Of a stretch of 6,135 bases of DNA, positions 1-5,027 are shown one piece after another. Below the pieces are notes generated by a model. The model was not told the origin of the DNA. It saw only the letters and a program-made list of their open reading frames with translations, and made no database searches. The position numbers and the translations under genes were made by a program. Position 1 is the first letter of the stretch, and the number at the start of each line of letters is the position of its first letter. This DNA is from Bacteriovoracaceae bacterium (GTDB lineage: Bacteria > Bdellovibrionota > Bacteriovoracia > Bacteriovoracales > Bacteriovoracaceae): assembly GCA_018060635.1 (NCBI GenBank), contig JAGOVR010000091.1:1-6135 (forward strand). Reading direction: 5' to 3'.

Positions 1-38
1 ATTAGTGTCTTTTTACAAACAAACAAATACGAGTAAAT

Positions 39-917
39 ATGGCTGGCGTAAAAGATCTTAAAAAGAAAATTAAAAGTACCAAGGGAACGCATAAGATTAC
101 GAGTGCTATGAAGCTCGTTTCAGCGGCGAAACTTGCTCGTGCTCAGTCAGCGATTCAAGGGGCAAGGCCTTATGCGGGAGAGTTGGAAAAAAGTATTAAA
201 ACTATTTCCGCTTTGGTGCAAGGTTATGAACATCCTTTTTTAGCCATACCTAAAGAAGAAGTTTCTGAACGTGCTCTCATTTTAGTTATTTCTTCAGATA
301 AAGGTTTATGCGGCGGTTTTAATAGTAATTTAACTAAGGCTGTTCGTGCTTTTATTAAAAATAATCCAGAAGTAGAATTTAAATTTTATTTTATTGGAAA
401 AAAAGTTAGAGATGTCATTAAGCAGGAAGTAAATGAAGGAAAAACTTTTACCTTTGCTCGTATCGATCCTAGTTATGATGAAATAAGAAAAGTAGCAGAA
501 GAGCTTTCTCATCTTTTTATGACAGGAGAAGTAGGAAAAGTTTTTGTAGCTTACAATTCTTTTAAGTCAGCTATGAGTATAGAGCCTAAAGTTTCTCAAG
601 TTTTACCTATGACTCTTCCTCAAGAAGAAAAAGAAAAATTAAAAGAAGAGTTCCCTTTTGATTTTAAATATGAACCAGCACCTTCAGAAATTTTAAATGC
701 TATTATTCCCCAAGTTTATGTGTCCTCTTTGTACACAAAAATGTTGGATTCGGTAGCTTCTGAGCACGGTTCTCGTATGACAGCTATGGATAGTGCTACT
801 AAAAATTCAAAAGAAATGATTAGAACATTAACACTTAAAATGAATAAAGTGAGACAAGCCGCCATTACCACTGAATTAATTGAAGTGATTTCGGGTGCTC
901 AGTCTCAAAATGCTTAA
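39..917 (+). CDS. atpG: F1Fo ATP synthase, gamma subunit
   Basis: Gamma is the central rotor shaft of F1. Its coiled coil turns inside the alpha3beta3 ring and couples proton flow through Fo to ATP synthesis on the cytoplasmic face of the inner membrane. The 292-residue length is normal for the family. The N-terminal helix (about residues 1-40, starting MAGVKDLKKKIKS, then KITSAMKLVSAAKL) and the C-terminal helix (about 240-292, with ASEHGSRMTAM, KVRQAAITTELIEVISGA) are the two conserved halves of the shaft. The GLCGGFN motif lies at 89-95. The ATG at 39 gives the classic MAG start and has a weak GAG (31-33) five bases upstream. The next gene starts 12 nt after the stop, as expected in the order atpA-atpG-atpD-atpC. 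Its promoter must lie upstream of the window. Identification is secure. Confidence 0.98.
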   Translation: MAGVKDLKKKIKSTKGTHKITSAMKLVSAAKLARAQSAIQGARPYAGELEKSIKTISALVQGYEHPFLAIPKEEVSERALILVISSDKGLCGGFNSNLTKAVRAFIKNNPEVEFKFYFIGKKVRDVIKQEVNEGKTFTFARIDPSYDEIRKVAEELSHLFMTGEVGKVFVAYNSFKSAMSIEPKVSQVLPMTLPQEEKEKLKEEFPFDFKYEPAPSEILNAIIPQVYVSSLYTKMLDSVASEHGSRMTAMDSATKNSKEMIRTLTLKMNKVRQAAITTELIEVISGAQSQNA

Positions 918-921
918 GGAG
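916..921 (+). promoter_or_regulatory. Shine-Dalgarno site that sets the atpD start
   Basis: AAGGAG overlaps the atpG stop codon (TAA 915-917) and lies 8 nt before the ATG at 930. An in-frame GTG at 921 would make a protein three residues longer, but its first base is the last base of this site and it has no ribosome site of its own at proper spacing. The ATG at 930 is therefore preferred. Confidence 0.85.
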
Positions 922-929
922 TGATTAAA

Positions 930-2348
930 ATGGAAACTGTTGTAGGAAGAGTAAAACAAGTTTTAGGCCCCGTAGTAGATGTGGAATTTCCAGAAGGAAA
1001 AATTCCTCCTATCTATAATGCGCTAAGGCTTACCAATAAATCCTTGGGGGGAGGAGAGTTTAACTTAGTGATCGAAGTGGCTTCTCACTTAGGCGATAAT
1101 ACTGTTCGTTGTATTGCTATGGACGCAACTGATGGTTTGGCCCGTGGTTTAGAAGTACGTGATACTGGGCGCCCCATTCAAACTCCAGTAGGTCCTGAAG
1201 TTTTAGGAAGAATTATTAATGTCATTGGTGAACCTGTAGATGAAATGGGTCCCATTAATGCTAAAAAAGAATATTCAATTCACAGAGCTCCTCCTTCTTT
1301 TGAAGATCAATCGACTAAGCTTGAACCTTTTTCTACAGGGATCAAGGTTATTGATCTTTTAGCTCCTTACGTTAAAGGAGGAAAAATTGGTTTATTCGGT
1401 GGAGCGGGAGTAGGAAAGACCGTTCTTATTATGGAGCTTATTAATAATATTGCTACTCAACACGGAGGATACTCAGTGTTTGCAGGAGTAGGTGAACGTA
1501 CTCGTGAAGGAAATGATCTTTGGATGGAGATGAAAGAGTCGGGAGTTATTTCAAAAACAGCTCTCTGTTATGGTCAGATGAATGAGCCACCTGGAGCCCG
1601 AGCTAGAGTAGGATTAACAGGTCTTTCAGTAGCTGAATATTTCCGTGATGAAGAAAATAAAGACGTACTTTTTTTCGTAGATAATATTTTCCGTTTTACA
1701 CAAGCAGGTTCTGAGGTTTCAGCTCTTCTTGGTCGTATTCCATCAGCGGTGGGATATCAGCCAACACTAGGAACTGAAATGGGAGCTATGCAAGAGCGTA
1801 TTACTTCTACTAAAAATGGATCGATTACCTCTATTCAAGCTATTTACGTTCCCGCAGATGATTATACTGATCCAGCACCAGCAACAACTTTTGCTCACTT
1901 AGATGCAACAACTAACTTATCTCGTCAGATTGCAGAGCTTGGAATTTATCCAGCGGTGGATCCTCTAGCTTCAACTTCTAGAATTTTATCTCCAGAAATT
2001 ATGGGGGAAGAACACTATGCTGTAGCTCGTGGAGTTCAACAAATTCTTCAGCGCTATAAAGAGCTACAAGATATTATTGCCATTTTAGGGATGGATGAAC
2101 TTTCAGAAGAAGAGAAAAAATTAGTAGGTCGTGCGAGAAAAGTTCAGAAGTTTTTATCTCAACCTTTTTTCGTAGCGGCTCAATTTACAGGTCTTCCAGG
2201 TCAATTCGTAAAAATTGAAGACACAGTAAAATCATTCAAAGCGATTTTAGCAGGAGAGCTTGATCATATTCCAGAGCAAGCTTTCTACTTAGTGGGTGGT
2301 TTAGACCAAGTATTAGAAAAAGCTAAGAAACTTCAAGAAGGAAAATAA
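930..2348 (+). CDS. atpD: F1Fo ATP synthase, catalytic beta subunit
   Basis: Beta carries the three catalytic nucleotide sites of F1 and makes ATP from ADP and phosphate as gamma rotates. From ATG 930 it is 472 residues, normal for bacteria. Visible in order: N-terminal beta-barrel (about 1-80); P-loop GGAGVGKT at 157-164; GERTREGND at 188-196, with the catalytic glutamate at 189; Walker B stretch DVLFFVDNIFRF ending in Asp251 and following residues; family signature PAVDPLASTSR at 341-351; and a DELSEEE motif at 389-395 that contacts gamma and epsilon. No key residue is missing. A GTG three codons upstream is an alternative start but would clash with the ribosome site at 916-921. The gene sits 12 nt after atpG and 2 nt before atpC, so translation is probably coupled along one mRNA. 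Confidence 0.98.
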   Translation: METVVGRVKQVLGPVVDVEFPEGKIPPIYNALRLTNKSLGGGEFNLVIEVASHLGDNTVRCIAMDATDGLARGLEVRDTGRPIQTPVGPEVLGRIINVIGEPVDEMGPINAKKEYSIHRAPPSFEDQSTKLEPFSTGIKVIDLLAPYVKGGKIGLFGGAGVGKTVLIMELINNIATQHGGYSVFAGVGERTREGNDLWMEMKESGVISKTALCYGQMNEPPGARARVGLTGLSVAEYFRDEENKDVLFFVDNIFRFTQAGSEVSALLGRIPSAVGYQPTLGTEMGAMQERITSTKNGSITSIQAIYVPADDYTDPAPATTFAHLDATTNLSRQIAELGIYPAVDPLASTSRILSPEIMGEEHYAVARGVQQILQRYKELQDIIAILGMDELSEEEKKLVGRARKVQKFLSQPFFVAAQFTGLPGQFVKIEDTVKSFKAILAGELDHIPEQAFYLVGGLDQVLEKAKKLQEGK

Positions 2349-2350
2349 CG

Positions 2351-2764
2351 GTGGCTTATTTTAAAGTATCTCTCTTCACACCATCACGAATTCTATTAAA
2401 GGATTTTGAGGCGACGGAAGTTATTATTCCTACTTCTCGTGGAGAGGTAGATATTTTGCCTGAGCATACTCATTTCGTAACGGAATTGGGGACAGGAGTT
2501 ATTACCTTGAAAAATGCTCAAGGGACTCAGCATTTCACATCGACTACAGGGCTATGCAAAGTTTTGAAAAATGAAATTATTATTTTAGCTCACACCTCTG
2601 AGAAGTCTTCTGAAATTGATCGCACAAGGGCAGAAAAAGCACTGGCTCTTTCCAAAGAAAAATTAAGTGGTAAAGAAACATTAGATGATAATTCTATTTT
2701 AAAATTTCAAAGAAAATTAGCTCGTGCCGAAGTGCGCTTGAAACTAGCTTTAGCTTCTAAGTAA
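2351..2764 (+). CDS. atpC: F1Fo ATP synthase, epsilon subunit
   Basis: Epsilon binds the foot of gamma and the c-ring, transmits rotation, and in many bacteria inhibits ATP hydrolysis through its C-terminal helices. The 137 residues match the usual length. Residues 1-85 form the beta-sandwich (FTPSRILLKDFEATEVIIPT, then GEVDILPEHTHF at 31-42). Residues 87-137 are the helical hairpin, with IDRTRAEKAL at 89-98 and ARAEVRLKLA at 124-133. The start is GTG, supported by AGAAGGA (2336-2342) 8 nt upstream inside the end of atpD. The usual LPGHxP turn reads LPEHTH here, a local divergence. The gap to atpD is only 2 nt. It is the last atp gene of the operon. Confidence 0.95.
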   Translation: MAYFKVSLFTPSRILLKDFEATEVIIPTSRGEVDILPEHTHFVTELGTGVITLKNAQGTQHFTSTTGLCKVLKNEIIILAHTSEKSSEIDRTRAEKALALSKEKLSGKETLDDNSILKFQRKLARAEVRLKLALASK

Positions 2765-2765
2765 C

Positions 2766-2802
2766 TTCCACAGGAAAGTTTTACCTGTCTTGAATATTTT
2801 TT
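2766..2802 (+). terminator. Possible weak terminator after atpC
   Basis: ACAGG (2770-2774) pairs with CCTGT (2784-2788). The stem may extend inward by two A-T pairs and outward by TTC/GAA (2766-2768 with 2792-2794) across an internal loop. A run of six T follows at 2797-2802. The stem is short and the T-run is not directly adjacent to its strongest part, so termination would be partial at best. The T-run also overlaps the spacer of the putative promoter of the next gene. Confidence 0.35.
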
Positions 2803-2817
2803 ATGGGCTATTACAAT
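2790..2817 (+). promoter_or_regulatory. Putative sigma70-type promoter abutting the next gene
   Basis: TTGAAT (2790-2795) and TACAAT (2812-2817) are separated by 16 bases, with a 4/6 and a 5/6 match to the -35 and -10 consensus. The predicted transcript start (about 2824) falls essentially on the ATG at 2825, and no Shine-Dalgarno sequence precedes that ATG. If real, the mRNA would be leaderless or nearly so. Alternatively the gene is read through from atpC. Confidence 0.35.
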
Positions 2818-2824
2818 AAGCAAC

Positions 2825-3340
2825 ATGAAAAATATTTTTTATGTTTTCTTTTTTATTTCATTTTCTCTTTCAGCACAGGATTCTTACTTAATTGAAACGC
2901 AATTAGGAAGTGTTTCTGCTAAATACCGAGTAGCTAAAGAAAGAATTTATTGTGAGCTTAAAGGAGAAAGAAATCATTACGCATTATTATTTCATATTGA
3001 TAAGGTTATTTTTTTAAGACCACAAACAAAATTTGAAAGAATTTATCAACCTACTTTATCTAAGCAGTATTTTTTATTTCCTCATTTAGATATTGCCTCT
3101 TGTTTAAAACTCAAAAGTTATTATGAGTCCACTCCTTTTGAGTTGCAGTATGATGCCACTACAGAAATAGAAGATCTTCCTTATAATGAAAGATTAAATT
3201 GGAAAGAAAATGTTTATACTATTGTGGGAGATGCTCGTTATATTAATTCTAACTATGTTCTAGATTTAAAGCAAAATGAAGAAAATGTGATTCAAGTTTT
3301 AGCAATGCTTAATGCTGAATCAGAGAGTAATTCCCCTTAA
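2825..3340 (+). CDS. Exported protein of unknown function
   Basis: I do not recognise this 171-residue protein. It begins with a clear Sec signal peptide: MKN, a hydrophobic stretch rich in Phe, then SLSA with likely cleavage after Ala17 before QD. The mature part has exactly two cysteines (Cys43 and Cys93), which could form a disulfide in the periplasm. It mixes aromatic-rich, probably beta-strand segments (about 20-110) with an acidic C-terminal part. No transmembrane helix beyond the signal and no catalytic motif is visible. The ATG at 2825 is the only start that gives the signal peptide. It lacks a good ribosome site. The gene follows atpC by 60 nt in the same frame and direction and may be partly co-transcribed, but nothing in the protein suggests an ATP synthase role. 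It is followed, after one base, by the stop of a convergent gene. Confidence 0.75.
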   Translation: MKNIFYVFFFISFSLSAQDSYLIETQLGSVSAKYRVAKERIYCELKGERNHYALLFHIDKVIFLRPQTKFERIYQPTLSKQYFLFPHLDIASCLKLKSYYESTPFELQYDATTEIEDLPYNERLNWKENVYTIVGDARYINSNYVLDLKQNEENVIQVLAMLNAESESNSP

Positions 3341-3341
3341 C

Positions 3342-3701
3342 TTATTTAGCTGAAAATTTAAACTTGTGGCGCATTTTAACTGCTTTACCAGAATTAACGG
3401 GAGTGAATTTAATATCTTTAAAGACATGGATAACACATTGTTGGACTTCTTCTTTAAGTGTTGACCCTTCTTCCACACCTGCGCTTCCCACATCTCCTGA
3501 AGGAGTTACTACAAAAATAACAGCTAAGTCACCTTCCGAAGGTTTTCCAGAATCAAAATCATCATACTTGCTATAGCAATTAGTGAAGTGTCCCATATAG
3601 GATTGAATAGTTCCTTTGATAGTGGGCTCTGCTCTCCTACTAGGAGCTACGCAACCTAAGAATAAAAAACTTAGAAAAATGGCCATACATATTTTTTTCA
3701 T
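3342..3701 (-). CDS. Small lipoprotein with AgmX/PglI C-terminal-like domain
   Basis: The 119-residue product starts with a lipoprotein signal peptide: MKKI, a hydrophobic core, and LFLGC with the lipid-modified cysteine at 17. Phe at -3 is tolerated but not ideal. The rest matches, by pattern, the AgmX/PglI C-terminal (TonB-C-like) domain: a helix with the NCY motif (41-43), the strand AVIFVVTPSGDVGSAGV (60-76), then a second helix with QQCVIHVF (87-94) and the KFTP strand (98-101). The two domain cysteines at 42 and 89 sit where many family members have a conserved pair. Such domains occur in gliding and envelope proteins of Myxococcota and Bdellovibrionota; their exact binding partners are mostly unknown. 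An inner- or outer-membrane lipoprotein facing the periplasm is likely. The start is supported by GAGGT (3714-3710, minus strand) 8 nt upstream. The gene is transcribed away from the sigma28-promoted gene. Confidence 0.85.
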   Translation of the reverse strand: MKKICMAIFLSFLFLGCVAPSRRAEPTIKGTIQSYMGHFTNCYSKYDDFDSGKPSEGDLAVIFVVTPSGDVGSAGVEEGSTLKEEVQQCVIHVFKDIKFTPVNSGKAVKMRHKFKFSAK

Positions 3702-3727
3702 GTGAAGTAACCTCTTGTTTTTTAATT

Positions 3728-3756
3728 ATTATAGGGGAAACTTTTGGTTTTTAAAA
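3728..3756 (-). promoter_or_regulatory. Putative sigma70-type promoter of the lipoprotein gene
   Basis: On the minus strand a perfect TATAAT occupies 3733-3728. With a 17-base spacer the -35 position (3756-3751) reads TTTTAA, a poor match. A TTGATT further up (3760-3755) would need a 21-base spacer. The predicted transcript would start near 3721 and carry the GAGGT ribosome site and a leader of roughly 20 bases. Confidence 0.45.
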
Positions 3757-3799
3757 TCAATTCTTAAGGTTTGGTCCCATAGAACCACTTTCACTTACT

Positions 3800-3826
3800 T
3801 AAAGTTTTTTTAAATTTAGACGATAA
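3800..3826 (+). promoter_or_regulatory. Sigma28 (FliA)-type promoter
   Basis: TAAAGTTT (3800-3807), then exactly 11 bases, then GACGATAA (3819-3826). The enterobacterial FliA consensus is TAAAGTTT-N11-GCCGATAA, so 15 of 16 defined positions match with the exact spacing. It lies in the divergent intergenic region, correctly oriented for the gene starting at 3860. The predicted transcript start (about 3833) leaves a leader of about 27 bases. I see no convincing sigma70 promoter for that gene in the same region. Function is inferred from the motif only. Confidence 0.72.
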
Positions 3827-3859
3827 GCAATATGACTCTAACGTGTTGGAATTTAATAC

Positions 3860-4960
3860 ATGATGAAAAAATTTAGCTTTATAATCTTGTCTTTTTTTGT
3901 CCACTATTTGGCTTTTGCAGAGCTTAGACCTCACGTGGTGTTTATAAGTTCTGAAATAGTAGAGGAATTTGTTATTCCAGAAGAGGAATTAGCACTTTAT
4001 GGACCTAGTCGTTTTATTGCGAGTACAGCGAGTACGGATATCATGCAAAATATTAATAGCCTGCATAATGATATCGTAACTAATTCTCATCATTGCACCT
4101 TAAATAAAGAGGTCAGAGAAAGTTTTTTTAATATTAAAAGACTTTTTGCAGAAGCTAATTATAGTCCAGAAAATTTATCCAAATTATCCAATGAAATTAA
4201 GGCCTATGAAAAAATATTTACTCGTTGTTATGACAATAAACCCTTACAAAGTTTAGTGACATTTTTTCCTTTGGTTCCCTTAAAAGTTGCTAATGAATTA
4301 GCAAAAAGAACGCAGACTATTCCAGTGAGTGTAAGTAAAGAATATGCTTCATTGGTGTTTTCACGTCCTCTTTCACCTCGTGCTTTAGTAGAAGTGGGAA
4401 AGAAGAATAAGTTAGTCATGGAGTCTATTGGAGAGTTTGCGACTAATATTTGTCGAGTGAAAAGAGTTGATGACAATATATTGGTGGCAGAAATTGCATT
4501 GATGTTAGGTCATAACCCTAGGGATTTTTTTGCAGATGAGAGTGCCTATAAAAGTGCTTTAGGTAATGTGACCAAAATTTCTGAAGATTATTTTCAAAAA
4601 GTTTTTTCGAGTTGTCGTGATGATTTAAATATAGCTTTAATGCAGATGGTGAATCCTGCTAATTTTTCTCCAAAGTTCTTAAGAGAGATCGGTATTTCTA
4701 TGGAGACTAGTAGAAGCAATGTTGCAAAAAATATTAAAGAAGTTGCCGAGGTGACAGGAATTCAAGCATCTTTCGATGCTATGGAGCCCTACGTTAAAAA
4801 AATTGCTAATACAGGTAAAGAAGCTAAGGAAATTTCACTTAATCTTGATCATGAATTTATTACTGCGCTGTTTCAAAAGAAAGATCTCGAAACGGTTCCG
4901 CAGATAAATGATTTAATTAAAAATTTTGTACAAAATACGGCTTTTTCAAACGACTCTTAA
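3860..4960 (+). CDS. Exported protein of unknown function, FliA-type promoter
   Basis: I do not recognise this 366-residue protein. It has a Sec signal peptide (MMKKFSF, hydrophobic core, cleavage probably after AFA at 18-20). The mature part looks mainly helical and soluble, with four cysteines at 79, 123, 198 and 252, which suits two disulfides in the periplasm or outside. Similar motifs recur: KIFTRCYDN (118-126) with KVFSSCRDD (247-255), and LSPRALVEVG (171-180) with FSPKFLREIG (269-278), suggesting an old internal duplication. The ATG at 3860 is followed at once by a second ATG. A weak GGA (3848-3850) lies 9 nt before the first, which I chose. The near-consensus sigma28 promoter 34-60 nt upstream suggests expression with motility genes. 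No flagellar, protease or peptidoglycan-enzyme motif is visible. Neighbours on both sides also encode exported proteins. Confidence 0.8.
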   Translation: MMKKFSFIILSFFVHYLAFAELRPHVVFISSEIVEEFVIPEEELALYGPSRFIASTASTDIMQNINSLHNDIVTNSHHCTLNKEVRESFFNIKRLFAEANYSPENLSKLSNEIKAYEKIFTRCYDNKPLQSLVTFFPLVPLKVANELAKRTQTIPVSVSKEYASLVFSRPLSPRALVEVGKKNKLVMESIGEFATNICRVKRVDDNILVAEIALMLGHNPRDFFADESAYKSALGNVTKISEDYFQKVFSSCRDDLNIALMQMVNPANFSPKFLREIGISMETSRSNVAKNIKEVAEVTGIQASFDAMEPYVKKIANTGKEAKEISLNLDHEFITALFQKKDLETVPQINDLIKNFVQNTAFSNDS

Positions 4961-4964
4961 ATCC

Positions 4965-4993
4965 TTGGAAATTGATCTTATTACGACTACAAT
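4965..4993 (+). promoter_or_regulatory. Putative sigma70-type promoter of the last gene
   Basis: TTGGAA (4965-4970), a 17-base spacer and TACAAT (4988-4993) give a 4/6 and a 5/6 match at ideal spacing. The transcript would start near 5000, leaving a leader of about 28 bases before the ATG at 5028. A TTGATC at 4972 is too close to the -10 to be used. Confidence 0.45.
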
Positions 4994-4997
4994 AGGT

Positions 4998-5013
4998 ACT
5001 AAACTTATTTAGT
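4998..5013 (+). repeat. Perfect 6-bp inverted repeat at the predicted transcript start
   Basis: ACTAAA (4998-5003), a four-base loop CTTA, then TTTAGT (5008-5013). It begins about 5 bases after the predicted -10 element and ends just before a possible ribosome site GGGAAA (5015-5020). It could be an operator or a hairpin at the 5' end of the mRNA. It is AT-rich and has no T-run after it, so it is not a normal terminator. Confidence 0.4.
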
Positions 5014-5027
5014 CGGGAAATGCTCTC

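Noticed and set aside
1..38. Possible tail of atpA before atpG
   Set aside because: Two frames contain stops (TAG 3-5 and TAA 34-36), but too little sequence is present to recognise an alpha-subunit C-terminus in either, so I do not annotate it.
330..512. Minus-strand open frame inside atpG
   Set aside because: Phe/Ile-rich antisense shadow of a secure ATP synthase gene.
921..929. GTG at 921 as atpD start
   Set aside because: It overlaps the AAGGAG ribosome site that is ideally placed for the ATG at 930.
3364..3576. Plus-strand open frame opposite the lipoprotein gene
   Set aside because: It is the antisense shadow of the lipoprotein gene, which has a lipobox, ribosome site and domain match.
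3744..3760. AT-rich hairpin in the divergent intergenic region
   Set aside because: The stem is mostly A-T pairs with one G-T pair and lies upstream of both genes, so neither a terminator nor a riboswitch is supported.
2816..3835. Shared 13-base pattern ATAAGCAAYATGA at 2816-2828 and 3823-3835
   Set aside because: In one place it spans the start codon, in the other it overlaps the sigma28 -10 element; with only two copies in AT-rich DNA, chance is the simpler explanation.
3832..3876. 14-codon open frame as a leader peptide before the 366-residue protein
   Set aside because: Its ATG lies at or before the predicted sigma28 transcript start, it has no ribosome site, and its content is unremarkable.
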